A program made the translations under genes and the position numbers. From NCBI RefSeq assembly GCF_003026285.1, contig NZ_PYOD01000013.1:53489-117488 (forward strand): a stretch of DNA of 64,000 bases, written 5' to 3'. The notes beneath the pieces were generated by a model that saw only the letters and a program-made list of their open reading frames with translations, was not told where the DNA came from and made no database searches. Shown one piece after another: positions 1-9,687 of this stretch (its first letter is position 1; each line of letters starts with the position of its first letter). Origin of the DNA: Photobacterium profundum. GTDB taxonomy: Bacteria > Pseudomonadota > Gammaproteobacteria > Enterobacterales > Vibrionaceae.

Positions 1-709
1 AGATTACAGCTTTTTCCTGCACATTACAGAACAACGCAATTTTCGCACGCTCGTTAGCAGGAATAACACGATCAGAACGACATACTAAGATGTCAGGCTG
101 AATACCAATCGAAAGTAATTCTTTTACCGAGTGTTGTGTTGGCTTCGTTTTCACTTCCCCTGCCGCGGCAAGGTAAGGAACTAACGTTAGGTGCATGAAC
201 ATAGTACGTTCACGACCTTTCTGTACTGCTAACTGACGAATAGCTTCCATGAAAGGTAACGATTCGATATCACCAACAGTACCACCGACTTCAACGATAG
301 CAACATCATGGCCTTGAGCACCTGCAATCACACGTTCTTTAATTTCGTTAGTGATGTGAGGGATTACCTGAATTGTTGCACCAAGGTAGTCTCCGCGACG
401 CTCTTTACGAAGTACTTCTTCGTAAACACGACCAGCAGTAAAGTTATTACGCTTAGTCATTTTGGTGCGGATAAAACGCTCATAGTGACCTAAATCAAGG
501 TCGGTCTCTGCACCGTCTTCCGTAACGAATACTTCGCCGTGTTGAGTTGGGCTCATAGTGCCTGGGTCAACGTTGATGTAAGGGTCTAGTTTCATCATGG
601 TCACTTTAAGACCACGTGCTTCTAAAATTGCCGCTAATGATGCTGCTGCAATGCCTTTACCTAGTGAGGATACGACCCCGCCCGTAACAAAAATATAATT
701 CGTTGTCAT
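1..709 (-). CDS. pyrG: CTP synthase, N-terminal part (cut by window edge)
   Basis: Cytosolic CTP synthase makes CTP from UTP, ATP and glutamine, the last step of de novo pyrimidine synthesis. Only the first 236 residues are present; the rest lies left of base 1. The ATG at 709 opens MTTNYIFVTGGVVSSLGKGI, the family's N-terminal P-loop, followed by the conserved DPYINVDPGTMSP stretch of the synthetase domain. The remainder of the synthetase domain and the C-terminal glutamine amidotransferase domain are outside the window. Its place downstream of relA and mazG is the usual gammaproteobacterial order. A sigma-70-type promoter is visible at 762-790. Confidence 0.97.
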   Translation of the reverse strand, partial: MTTNYIFVTGGVVSSLGKGIAAASLAAILEARGLKVTMMKLDPYINVDPGTMSPTQHGEVFVTEDGAETDLDLGHYERFIRTKMTKRNNFTAGRVYEEVLRKERRGDYLGATIQVIPHITNEIKERVIAGAQGHDVAIVEVGGTVGDIESLPFMEAIRQLAVQKGRERTMFMHLTLVPYLAAAGEVKTKPTQHSVKELLSIGIQPDILVCRSDRVIPANERAKIALFCNVQEKAVI

Positions 710-761
710 GATTAACCTGGAAGATTGGTGTAGAGGATAAAGTGTATCTGGACGGGAAATT

Positions 762-790
762 AGTATACCAGACCCACTTTATTGCCACAA
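762..790 (-). promoter_or_regulatory. Putative sigma-70 promoter of pyrG
   Basis: Read on the minus strand, TTGTGG and TATACT are separated by 17 bases, about 50 bases upstream of the pyrG ATG. No attenuator hairpin was found between this site and the start codon. The start site is predicted, not measured. Confidence 0.55.
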
Positions 791-953
791 CGTGAAAACT
801 ATCACAGCATTCATCGTTTTTTTTTGTCTCAAATCAATTATACCGACTGCATAAGCCGATTGGTCAAAAATCAACCGACAAATGTTACTCTTTTTTGCCA
901 AAAAGGCCAGTGAATATAAATCGAATAATCAATGAATTAAATTTATGATGCGG

Positions 954-1763
954 TTATTTATTGCGTTCAGCTTGTTTCACTTTTTCCCATTCTTTATCCA
1001 GCACCTCTAGCGAACAACTGTCTAAGCGCATCCCTTTTTCTAGCACACTTTTTTCAACTTGGCGAAATCGATTTTCGAATTTTTTATTCGCGCATTGTAA
1101 TGCTCGCTCTGGCTTTACCTTTAAATGACGGCTTAAATTCACGACAGAAAAAAGCAAATCACCCATTTCTTCTTCGATATTGGCTTGATTAGGTGATATT
1201 TGTATGACTTCATCCATGACCTCATCTAATTCTTCTTTTACTTTATTAACCACAGGAGCAATAGTATCCCAATCAAAACCATGCTTTGAGCAACGTTTTT
1301 GAATTTTGTCGGCACGGCTCAAGGCGGGTAAGGCGAGGGGAATATCAGCTAATACACTTTCATCGTGCCCTTTTGCATCTCGCTCTTTCGCTTTTTCAGC
1401 TTCCCAGTTGGTATTAATTTCTTCGTCATCAGCAAACTCAGCATCACTAAAAACATGAGGGTGACGGCGCGTTAATTTTTCATTTAACCCTGCAACCACG
1501 TCATTAAAATCAAACAAACCTTGCTCTTTTCCTAGTTGGCTATAAAAGATTATTTGAAACAATAAATCGCCTAACTCTTCACGTACATCGCTCCAATTTT
1601 TTTGCTCGATAGCATCGGCAACCTCGTAAGCTTCTTCAATCGTATGCGGAATGATCGAAGAAAAATCTTGTTTAAGATCCCACGGGCATCCTTTTTGAGG
1701 ATCACGCAGTGTCGCCATAATGTCGATTAACTGTTCGATTGGTGCTGATTTATGTTCGCTCAT
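954..1763 (-). CDS. mazG: Nucleoside triphosphate pyrophosphohydrolase MazG
   Basis: MazG hydrolyses NTPs and dNTPs to monophosphates and pyrophosphate, and in E. coli it also tempers ppGpp levels. The 269-residue length matches the E. coli enzyme (263). It has two tandem MazG domains. The first carries the metal-binding acidic pattern EEAYEVADAI then REELGDLL (about residues 43-68). The second carries KEELDEVMDEV then EEEMGDLL (about 176-205). It lies between relA and pyrG in the same direction, but a terminator-like hairpin separates it from relA, so it may have its own promoter. Confidence 0.96.
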   Translation of the reverse strand: MSEHKSAPIEQLIDIMATLRDPQKGCPWDLKQDFSSIIPHTIEEAYEVADAIEQKNWSDVREELGDLLFQIIFYSQLGKEQGLFDFNDVVAGLNEKLTRRHPHVFSDAEFADDEEINTNWEAEKAKERDAKGHDESVLADIPLALPALSRADKIQKRCSKHGFDWDTIAPVVNKVKEELDEVMDEVIQISPNQANIEEEMGDLLFSVVNLSRHLKVKPERALQCANKKFENRFRQVEKSVLEKGMRLDSCSLEVLDKEWEKVKQAERNK

Positions 1764-1841
1764 AATGGATCGCTATTGGTCTTTTGCGGTGATAAATATG
1801 GCTATGTCACGCATGCCGTTTGATTGCAGATTACCAGAAAC

Positions 1842-1873
1842 AAAAACGGGAAGCACAATGCTTCCCGTTTTTA
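1842..1873 (-). terminator. Rho-independent terminator after relA
   Basis: AAAACGGGAAGC and its exact complement flank a short loop and end in a run of T on the minus strand. It lies just past the relA stop and upstream of mazG. Confidence 0.8.
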
Positions 1874-1925
1874 CGTTATTGTACGATTGATTGACTAAAC
1901 CAACCGTATTGAGGCTTCGACCTTA

Positions 1926-4157
1926 TTAATACAAGCGCTTGGCTTCAGCGACATCTTTAACTTGCTCGATACGCTTAAGTACTTTACTCAGCACTTCTAA
2001 ATCAGTGAGTTCTAAGTCAAAATCCATAATCGACATCTGTTTCTTGTAATCAATTCGACTTTTCATTCCCGCCACTTTTGCTTTTTCATTGGCTAAAGTA
2101 TTGGTCAGCTCTTTAATCAAGCCATTCCGCTCAGAGGCTGTTACCCGAACTGTAATATTATAATTACCCACGAAACCACCCCCCCACACCGTATGAATGA
2201 TACGTTCTGGTACATGATGACGAAGTTCTGCAAGTTGTTCACAGTCATTACGATGAACAGAAATACCACGACCTTGGGTGACAAACCCCACAATTTCATC
2301 ACCAGGAATCGGCTGACAACAACGTGCTAAATGCGTCATTAAGTTATCGACGCCTTCAACAACAACAGCATCACGTTGAGGCTTTTTCGCACTGGTACTA
2401 ATTTTGGTACTCGCTTCAGTCAGCTTATCCACTAACTGTTGGTCTTCCTCTTCTGCCGTTGGCTTATTAATAATCATGCTAATGTGATTAACCACTTGGT
2501 TAATACGCAAATCACCACTACCAATACCAACGAACAATTCATCTACGTTTTTAGCATTGAAACGCTTTAATGCATACACTTCTGCATCTTTAAGCTTGGC
2601 GCCGATTTTATTCAGTTCAAGCTCTAAGATTTCACGCCCCGCTATCATGTTTTTATCATGAGCTTGCCTACGGAACCACGCATGCACTTTGGCTCTTGCT
2701 CGACCAGAGGTTACAAAGCCTAAATTAGGGTTTAACCAATCCCGTGACGGATTCGCTTCTTTCTGGGTGATGATTTCAACCTGCTCACCCATCTGTAAAT
2801 GATAAGTGAACGGTACAATACGCCCTTCTACTTTGGCGCCAATACAGCGGTGCCCAACTTCAGAGTGAATATGGTAAGCAAAATCGAGTGGGGTTGCATT
2901 TAACGGCAAATCAACGACATCACCTTTGGGCGTAAAAGCATAAACACGATCATCAAAGACTTGGCTACGTAACTCATCCAGCATTTCGCCAGAATCTGAC
3001 ATTTCTTCTTGCCACATAAGTAGCTTACGAAGCCAATTAATTTTCTCATCATAAGATGACTTCGCAGCGCCAGATGATGATCCTTCTTTGTATTTCCAGT
3101 GTGCTGCCACTCCTAATTCAGACTCTTCATGCATTTGCTTAGTACGAATCTGAATTTCAATCGTACGCCCTTCAGGTCCTAATACTACGGTGTGAATCGA
3201 TTGGTAACCATTCGGTTTTGGATTCGCAACATAATCATCAAATTCTTTCGGAAGATGACGATACTTAGTATGCACTACGCCTAATGCGGCATAACAATCT
3301 TGTAACTGGTCGGCAATAATACGTACCGCTCGAACATCAAATAGCTCATCAAACTCTAAGCTTTTCTTTTGCATCTTTCGCCAGATACTATAGATATGCT
3401 TAGGACGACCGTGCACTTCAGCTTTGATGTGTGACGCTTTCATTGATTCATCTAAATCAGAGACAAAATGATCAATATAATATTCACGGTCGATACGGCG
3501 TTCTGATAGTTGCTTAGCAATTTGCTTATACACATCAGGATGCTGATAGCGGAAAGCATAATCTTCGATTTCCCACTTAAGCTGACCAATGCCTAAGCGG
3601 TTTGCTAATGGCGCATAAATATTGGCACATTCACGTGCAGCTGCTCGGCGTACCTCATCCGGCTCATCTTTTACTTCACGTAAATTACAAATACGCTCTG
3701 CGAGCTTAATGACAACACAACGGAAGTCATCAACCATAGATAACAACATGCGACGAATATTATCGACCTGTGCCGATTGCTCGGCACCTTCTGTAGTCGC
3801 ATTCAACTGACCAATCGCGGCCATTTGCTCAACACCTTTTACCAATTGCATGATAGTGGTGGTGTTATCTTCTTTAACTTGCTCGTGTTGATAAATCCCA
3901 GCTTCAACCAGCGGGACTACTAACGCAGCTACCAGAGTGTCAGTATCCATACTCAGGGTAACTAGAATTTCTACCATTTCGCGGCCACGCCATAATAATA
4001 ATGGCGTAGACTCTTCCTTAGTCGTTATTTCGATACATCGCTGATAGGTCTTTTTTAAGCGTTTAGACGCCTTGGCATCTTGCTGCAGGCTATCAACCCA
4101 TGATGAAAGCTCAAATGTATCATTTTCCTTTAAATGCGCACCGCGAACTGCGACCAT
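1926..4157 (-). CDS. relA: GTP/ATP pyrophosphokinase RelA (ppGpp synthetase I)
   Basis: RelA makes (p)ppGpp on stalled ribosomes during amino-acid starvation. The length (743 residues) is that of E. coli RelA (744). The N-terminal hydrolase-like domain lacks an intact His-Asp pair, as is typical of RelA and unlike SpoT. The synthetase domain follows, with RPKHIYSIWRKM and the G-loop NPKPNGYQSIHT (about residues 250-330), then a TGS domain (about 405-465) and a C-terminal ACT domain ending in RLY. The ATG at 4157 is preceded by AGGACA at good spacing. The neighbours rlmD, barA and mazG are the standard context. Confidence 0.97.
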   Translation of the reverse strand: MVAVRGAHLKENDTFELSSWVDSLQQDAKASKRLKKTYQRCIEITTKEESTPLLLWRGREMVEILVTLSMDTDTLVAALVVPLVEAGIYQHEQVKEDNTTTIMQLVKGVEQMAAIGQLNATTEGAEQSAQVDNIRRMLLSMVDDFRCVVIKLAERICNLREVKDEPDEVRRAAARECANIYAPLANRLGIGQLKWEIEDYAFRYQHPDVYKQIAKQLSERRIDREYYIDHFVSDLDESMKASHIKAEVHGRPKHIYSIWRKMQKKSLEFDELFDVRAVRIIADQLQDCYAALGVVHTKYRHLPKEFDDYVANPKPNGYQSIHTVVLGPEGRTIEIQIRTKQMHEESELGVAAHWKYKEGSSSGAAKSSYDEKINWLRKLLMWQEEMSDSGEMLDELRSQVFDDRVYAFTPKGDVVDLPLNATPLDFAYHIHSEVGHRCIGAKVEGRIVPFTYHLQMGEQVEIITQKEANPSRDWLNPNLGFVTSGRARAKVHAWFRRQAHDKNMIAGREILELELNKIGAKLKDAEVYALKRFNAKNVDELFVGIGSGDLRINQVVNHISMIINKPTAEEEDQQLVDKLTEASTKISTSAKKPQRDAVVVEGVDNLMTHLARCCQPIPGDEIVGFVTQGRGISVHRNDCEQLAELRHHVPERIIHTVWGGGFVGNYNITVRVTASERNGLIKELTNTLANEKAKVAGMKSRIDYKKQMSIMDFDLELTDLEVLSKVLKRIEQVKDVAEAKRLY

Positions 4158-4198
4158 GTTTCTGTCCTGTATTCTCTGTATTGGTGATAACTACCAAA

Positions 4199-5563
4199 TC
4201 AAAGTTTGGTAACCACTCTCTTTTTTTTAACAGCCTTGGCTTTAACAAACAATGCCATCGACTCTAAATGCCCCGTCTGTGGAAACATATCTAACATTCC
4301 AAGACGTTCCAACTGATAACCTTTTTTCAGTAATACCTGACTATCTCGTGCGAGCGTAGCCGGGTTACATGATACATATACTACCCTTTCAGGCTTAAGC
4401 TTCACTACGTGCTCCATCACACCTGCAGCACCTGCACGTGCGGGATCCAATAATATTTTATTGAACGGTTCTCGAGCCCATGCAAGCTTTGTAACGTCTT
4501 CATCTAGATTCGCTTGATAAAACGCAGCATTACTCTGCTTGTTGCACATGGCGTTCTCTGATGCACGATGAACCATTTCATCGATGCCTTCAACTCCAAC
4601 CACTGCTTTTGCGTGTTTTGCGAGCGGTAAACTAAAATTACCTAGCCCACAAAATAAATCCAACACACGGTCGTTAGGCTGAAGATCGAGCCAATCTGTC
4701 GCTTGTTCTACCATTTTCTTATTCACATCACGATTGACTTGAATAAAGTCTTTCGGTGAAAAATATAATGTTAAATCATCTAAGCGATAGTACGGGGTTT
4801 CGCCATGAATCAACTCAGCGTCATCTGAGGTTGGCGCTAAGAATAGGATAACATTTTGCTCTTGGGCAAAATTAAGAATCAGCGTCATATCTTTGTCAGA
4901 AAAAGGCTTTAGATGTCGAATCAATACAACACGGCCATTATCGGCTTCAATAAGCTCAATATGACCAAGATGCCTTTGTCCTTTCAATGTAGATAACAGA
5001 CTACGTAAAGGGGGTAAAAGTTCATTCAATGACTCGGCAAGCACTGGGCACTGCTTCACATCAACAATGTCTTTGCTCTGTTTTTTACGAAAGCCAAATT
5101 GTAACTGGCCGTCTTTACCTAGCAGAACACTAAATCGAGCGCAGCGACGATAATGATGCTCAGCCGCTATAATAGGAGTAACTTGCTCGACAGCCGTCGT
5201 TTGTTGGTCACCAGCAAATTTTACCATCAGGTCGCTTAATGCCTGCTGTTTAGCAAGTACTTGACCTTGATGCGATAAATGTTGCAAGTTACAACCGCCA
5301 CACTGGTCATAGATCGGACAATGCGGTTTAATACGCGCTGGACTGTCGATAAGCCGTTTTATGACTTTAGCACGCGCATACTGCTTTTTATCATCAGTGA
5401 CCTGAACCAATGCTTTTTCACCCGGCAACAAACCGTCAACGAAAATAGATTTATTGTTTAGATGACCAATACCAGCACCCAGATGATCTAATCGATTAAT
5501 AACGATTTCTTTGTGCTTAGTATCAGTAATTTTACGTTTTTGAGGCTTAAAAAAGCGTGCCAT
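4199..5563 (-). CDS. rlmD: 23S rRNA (uracil-1939-C5)-methyltransferase RlmD
   Basis: RlmD (RumA) methylates U1939 of 23S rRNA using SAM. An N-terminal TRAM domain (about residues 15-75) precedes the iron-sulfur cysteines of CPIYDQCGGC and a fourth in KQCPVL. The methyltransferase motifs are VLDLFCGLGNF, LLDPAR and the nucleophilic cysteine of VYVSCNPATL. The ATG at 5563 opens MARFFKPQKRK, which aligns with the E. coli N terminus. A GTG five codons upstream has no clear ribosome site, so the shorter 454-residue form is preferred. It is divergent from barA. Confidence 0.95.
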   Translation of the reverse strand: MARFFKPQKRKITDTKHKEIVINRLDHLGAGIGHLNNKSIFVDGLLPGEKALVQVTDDKKQYARAKVIKRLIDSPARIKPHCPIYDQCGGCNLQHLSHQGQVLAKQQALSDLMVKFAGDQQTTAVEQVTPIIAAEHHYRRCARFSVLLGKDGQLQFGFRKKQSKDIVDVKQCPVLAESLNELLPPLRSLLSTLKGQRHLGHIELIEADNGRVVLIRHLKPFSDKDMTLILNFAQEQNVILFLAPTSDDAELIHGETPYYRLDDLTLYFSPKDFIQVNRDVNKKMVEQATDWLDLQPNDRVLDLFCGLGNFSLPLAKHAKAVVGVEGIDEMVHRASENAMCNKQSNAAFYQANLDEDVTKLAWAREPFNKILLDPARAGAAGVMEHVVKLKPERVVYVSCNPATLARDSQVLLKKGYQLERLGMLDMFPQTGHLESMALFVKAKAVKKKRVVTKL

Positions 5564-5683
5564 AGTGTTTTGACTCACGAAAAGACATTGGTTTATTGTC
5601 GAATAGCCCTAGTTTCTTTAAGCTAGGGCCACAAATGGACCACAATTCTCCCACAGAATCGCATTCTTGTAATTAAGAGAACA

Positions 5684-8467
5684 ATGAGCAGATACGGACT
5701 TCGTGCCAGGGTCTTCACCCTGACATTAGCACCAACACTAATTATAGGCCTATTATTGAGTGCCTTCTTCACGATGAGCCGCTATCGAGATCTTGAGCAC
5801 CAGCTGATTTCTACGGGTTCTAGTATCATCGAACCTTTAGCTATTTCATCTGAATATGGGATGACAGACAAGAACCGTGAAGCAGTGCGCCGTCTGATCA
5901 GCTACACCCACAGAAAGAACTCTCAAATAATTCGAAGCATTGCGGTTTTTGATGCAGATAATCAGTTATTTGTGACCTCTAATTTTCATCGTAATTTTGA
6001 AGCCTTGATGTACCCCACGGGTCAACCTATTCCATTATTACTTGAAACACGATTAAGTGATAACTCACTGATATTAAGAGCTCCGATATTAGCCGAAGGG
6101 CAGTTTGGCAGTAACAACTCGATCAGCTACCAAGGTAAAGCATTGGGCTATATCGCCCTAGAGTTAGACCTTAGCGCCTTGCGCCTACAACAGTATCAAG
6201 AAGTCTTCACGGCTTTGATGGTATTACTATTTGGACTTACGCTGTCTTCATTATTTGCGTACCGCTTGATGCAAGATGTGACCCGCCCTATTTCGCATAT
6301 GGTGAGTGTCGTCGATAGAATTCGACGAGGGCATCTCGACATTCGAATTGAAGGGCAACTGCTTGGTGAGCTGGATACGCTTAAAAATGGTATCAATGCC
6401 ATGGCTATCTCGCTGTCTGAGTACCATATCGAAATGCAACAAAGCATCGATCAGGCCACTTCTGATTTACGAGAAACGCTTGAACAGTTGGAAATTCAAA
6501 ACGTTGAACTGGATATTGCAAAAAAACGCGCTCAAGAAGCAGCACGTGTAAAATCGGAATTTTTAGCCAATATGTCGCACGAATTACGAACACCACTCAA
6601 CGGTGTTATTGGTTTTACCCGTCAGATGCTAAAAACGCGATTGAGTTCAAGCCAGCACGACTATTTGCTCACCATTGAAAAATCGGCCAATAACCTCTTA
6701 ACCATCATTAATGACATCCTCGACTTCTCTAAATTGGAAGCGGGCAAGTTATTACTTGAAAATATTCCATTCGACTTCACTGAATCACTTGATGAGGTAA
6801 TGCGTTTACTGGCACCAAGCGCACACGAAAAAGGGCTTGAGCTAACACTTAAAGTTGATCATCGTATTCCTGCTGGCTTAATTGGCGATCCGTTGCGTAT
6901 TCAGCAAGTTGTCACAAATTTGATCGGTAATGCAGTGAAATTTACCGAACGAGGCAACATTGATGTGTCGGTTGAATTAAAAGCCAGTAAAGATGAAAAC
7001 ATCGAGCTGCAGTTTACCGTTCGCGATACTGGTATTGGTATTTCAGAGCGCCAACAAGCCCAGTTATTCCAAGCCTTTAGCCAAGCAGATGCCAGTATAT
7101 CCCGCCGCTATGGCGGTACAGGTTTAGGGCTTGTTATTACCCAGAAATTAGTCACGCAGATGGGCGGAGAAATCAGCCTAACCAGTCGCTTACACCAAGG
7201 ATCAACATTCTGGTTCTCGTTAAAAATGCTAAAAACCGATCTTCCGGTCTCTCAACCAATCGATACTACCTCGTTGGTAGGTCAGAAGGTATTGTTGATC
7301 GAACCAAACATGCAGGCGGCATCAGTAGTACAACAACGCCTTATTAGAGCTGGTATGTTTGTGACTTATCGTTCCACGATGCCTGAAGAGGTAGAGCATC
7401 ATCACTTTGCCTTAATTTGTCTACCTCCCGGTCAACAGCCACCGATCGCGATACTCTTGGATCGCGTATTCAAAGCAGAACAAGTTACTGATAAAGTTAT
7501 CGTCAGCCTGCCAACGACTGAATTAGCCTTATCTGAACGCCTGATCAATGCTGGGGTATCAGCTTGTTTAGGTAAGCCTCTTTCACACCGTAAACTGTTT
7601 GAAGTGCTGAATAATGAGCCTGATGACATCTTAGAACCTGAGTTATTATCATTACCAGAACCTGCTCAAAAAATTGAGCCTCTCACTGTAATGGCCGTTG
7701 ATGATAACCCTGCTAACTTGAAGCTAATCTCAGCATTATTAAGTGAACGAGTCGAAACGGTTATTACCGCAACAGGTGGTAGAAAAGCGGTTGAATACGC
7801 GCATCAAAAAGCATTTGATCTGATCTTCATGGATATTCAAATGCCTGAAATGGACGGTGTAACGGCATGTGAAGCGATTCACAAAACGGAGTTAAACCAT
7901 TCAACACCCGTCATAGCGGTAACAGCACATGCTATGCCTGGCGAGCGTGAGCGCTTAATTAATGCAGGTATGGATGATTACTTAACCAAACCTATCGAAG
8001 AGCATATTCTTCAGCAAATTTTGGCGAAGTGGAATCAACATCCAGAGAATGAATATAACCAAAATACGATTATTGATATTGAACCCGAAGTGGTTTCAAT
8101 GCAGCAACAGCCGGCTCAAAACAGCAAAGATATCAGCTGGGATTGGGATTTAGCACTGAAGCAAGCTGCAGGAAAAGAAGATCTCGCCAAAGATATGCTG
8201 CAAATGCTGCTCGATTTCATGCCAGAGGTTGAAATGCTGGTCAATGAAGCACTGGATGGAAAAGATATTGAGTTATGGCCACCGATTCACAAACTACATG
8301 GTAGCTGTGCATACAGTGGTGTACCTCGATTGAAGAGCTTATGTTATACCATCGAAACACAGCTTAAGGCCAATGCAACAGTCGAAGATATCGAACCTGA
8401 GCTCTTTGAGTTAATGGATGAGATGAACCTCGTTGTAAAAGCCTCGAAGGCATTTAGAAACAAATAA
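5684..8467 (+). CDS. barA: Hybrid sensor histidine kinase BarA
   Basis: BarA is the membrane sensor of the BarA-UvrY (VarS/VarA) system that controls Csr small RNAs. The 927 residues hold, in order: a transmembrane helix (about 12-31), a periplasmic sensor region, a second helix (about 170-190), HAMP, a HisKA domain with phospho-acceptor His299 in MSHELRTPLN, and an ATPase domain with DTGIGIS and GGTGLGL. A degenerate receiver comes next, then a true receiver with Asp717 in FMDIQMPEMDG and a C-terminal HPt domain with His872 in KLHGSCAYSG. AAGAGA precedes the ATG. It is transcribed away from rlmD-relA. Confidence 0.96.
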   Translation: MSRYGLRARVFTLTLAPTLIIGLLLSAFFTMSRYRDLEHQLISTGSSIIEPLAISSEYGMTDKNREAVRRLISYTHRKNSQIIRSIAVFDADNQLFVTSNFHRNFEALMYPTGQPIPLLLETRLSDNSLILRAPILAEGQFGSNNSISYQGKALGYIALELDLSALRLQQYQEVFTALMVLLFGLTLSSLFAYRLMQDVTRPISHMVSVVDRIRRGHLDIRIEGQLLGELDTLKNGINAMAISLSEYHIEMQQSIDQATSDLRETLEQLEIQNVELDIAKKRAQEAARVKSEFLANMSHELRTPLNGVIGFTRQMLKTRLSSSQHDYLLTIEKSANNLLTIINDILDFSKLEAGKLLLENIPFDFTESLDEVMRLLAPSAHEKGLELTLKVDHRIPAGLIGDPLRIQQVVTNLIGNAVKFTERGNIDVSVELKASKDENIELQFTVRDTGIGISERQQAQLFQAFSQADASISRRYGGTGLGLVITQKLVTQMGGEISLTSRLHQGSTFWFSLKMLKTDLPVSQPIDTTSLVGQKVLLIEPNMQAASVVQQRLIRAGMFVTYRSTMPEEVEHHHFALICLPPGQQPPIAILLDRVFKAEQVTDKVIVSLPTTELALSERLINAGVSACLGKPLSHRKLFEVLNNEPDDILEPELLSLPEPAQKIEPLTVMAVDDNPANLKLISALLSERVETVITATGGRKAVEYAHQKAFDLIFMDIQMPEMDGVTACEAIHKTELNHSTPVIAVTAHAMPGERERLINAGMDDYLTKPIEEHILQQILAKWNQHPENEYNQNTIIDIEPEVVSMQQQPAQNSKDISWDWDLALKQAAGKEDLAKDMLQMLLDFMPEVEMLVNEALDGKDIELWPPIHKLHGSCAYSGVPRLKSLCYTIETQLKANATVEDIEPELFELMDEMNLVVKASKAFRNK

Positions 8468-8497
8468 AGCATTTGCTTAAACAGGTACTACATAAGA

Positions 8498-8536
8498 TAA
8501 AAAAGCGCCGACGGTAATGACCATCGGCGCTTTTTT
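8498..8536. terminator. Bidirectional terminator between barA and acpS
   Basis: GCGCCGACGG pairs with CCATCGGCGC and is flanked by A and T runs. It sits between the convergent barA and pdxJ-acpS transcripts and can stop both. Confidence 0.9.
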
Positions 8537-8575
8537 AATAGAAGACTTTTACTTAGTCGGATTCTCGCAATTCAG

Positions 8576-8956
8576 CTAGCTTTCAAGAATAACAGTTGCA
8601 ACGGCATACCGTTTTTCATCGGCTAAAGTCAGGTGCACATGTTTCACACCCATGCTCTCTGCCAGTTCTGCTGCCTTGCCCGATAAGGAGAGTAAAGGCT
8701 TACCGCGTTCATCATTACTGACGATAAAATCTTGAAAGGATACGCCACACGCAATGCCAGTGCCCAAGGCTTTCGACGCCGCTTCTTTGACCGCAAATCG
8801 CTTGGCTAAGTAACGGGCTTTCAACTTGAGGCTGTGGTAAATCTCCAACTCGGAGGGCGCAAGAATACGTTCAGCAAAAGTATCACCAGAACGGGCAAAA
8901 ACTCTCTCTACCCGTTCAATATCAGCAATGTCTGTACCCAATCCGATAATCGCCAT
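8576..8956 (-). CDS. acpS: Holo-[acyl-carrier-protein] synthase AcpS
   Basis: AcpS transfers 4'-phosphopantetheine from CoA to apo-ACP. The 126-residue protein has the family's GLGTDIADIERVE start with its magnesium-binding Asp and the RFAVKEAASKALGTGI motif. Its start codon overlaps the pdxJ stop by one base (TAATG), so the two genes are probably translationally coupled. It is the last gene of the run rnc-era-recO-pdxJ-acpS and ends at the shared terminator with barA. Confidence 0.96.
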   Translation of the reverse strand: MAIIGLGTDIADIERVERVFARSGDTFAERILAPSELEIYHSLKLKARYLAKRFAVKEAASKALGTGIACGVSFQDFIVSNDERGKPLLSLSGKAAELAESMGVKHVHLTLADEKRYAVATVILES

Positions 8957-9687
8957 TAACGACGCGCGTCCAGCACTTCTACTTTCATGTCTGCTACAGC
9001 TTTGTTCAAGCCATCGAAAGCTGCACGGCCAATGATCGAATGACCAATATTCAATTCGTACAGTTCAGGCAGTGCCGCTATTGGCTTCACATTGTGGTAC
9101 GTCAGGCCATGACCCGCGTTCACTTTGATACCTAAACCATGTGCGTAAGTCGCTGCTGAAGCAATTTTGTCTAGCTCAGCTTGCTGGGCTTCTTCTGTTT
9201 CAGCATCGGCATAATGACCAGTATGCAGCTCAACAAATGGGGCGCCACACGCCAAAGTTGCGTCAATTTGCGCGCGGTCTGCATCGATGAACAACGACAC
9301 CTTAATACCTGCAGCAGTCAGCTTTTGCGTTGCCGCTTTAATTTTTTCTAACTGACCAGCAACGTCTAAACCACCTTCAGTGGTCAACTCTTCACGTTTT
9401 TCTGGCACTAAACATACGAATTCTGGCTTAGTGTCTAATGCGATGCTTACCATCTCATCAGTCACTGCCATTTCTAAATTCATACGCGTTTGAATAGTTT
9501 CTTTCAGAATACGAACGTCACGATCATTGATATGACGACGGTCTTCACGTAGATGAACCGTAATACCATCTGCACCTGCACGTTCTGCAACTTCAGCTGC
9601 ATGCACAGGATCAGGGTAACGCGTACCACGAGCATTACGTAATGTTGCAATATGATCGATATTGACGCCAAGAAGTATGTTGTTCAT
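8956..9687 (-). CDS. pdxJ: Pyridoxine 5'-phosphate synthase PdxJ
   Basis: PdxJ condenses 1-deoxyxylulose-5-phosphate with aminoacetone-3-phosphate to form pyridoxine phosphate, the ring-closing step of DXP-dependent vitamin B6 synthesis. The 243-residue TIM barrel shows LLGVNIDHIATLRNARG at the N terminus, the HLREDRRHI motif, and the phosphate-binding LNIGHSIIGRA near the C terminus. It overlaps recO by four bases (ATGA) and acpS by one. Confidence 0.97.
   Translation of the reverse strand: MNNILLGVNIDHIATLRNARGTRYPDPVHAAEVAERAGADGITVHLREDRRHINDRDVRILKETIQTRMNLEMAVTDEMVSIALDTKPEFVCLVPEKREELTTEGGLDVAGQLEKIKAATQKLTAAGIKVSLFIDADRAQIDATLACGAPFVELHTGHYADAETEEAQQAELDKIASAATYAHGLGIKVNAGHGLTYHNVKPIAALPELYELNIGHSIIGRAAFDGLNKAVADMKVEVLDARR

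Noticed and set aside
5279..5461. Many short open frames opposite or inside known genes, for example within rlmD
   Set aside because: They lie antisense to or inside well-supported genes and show no family features or ribosome sites.
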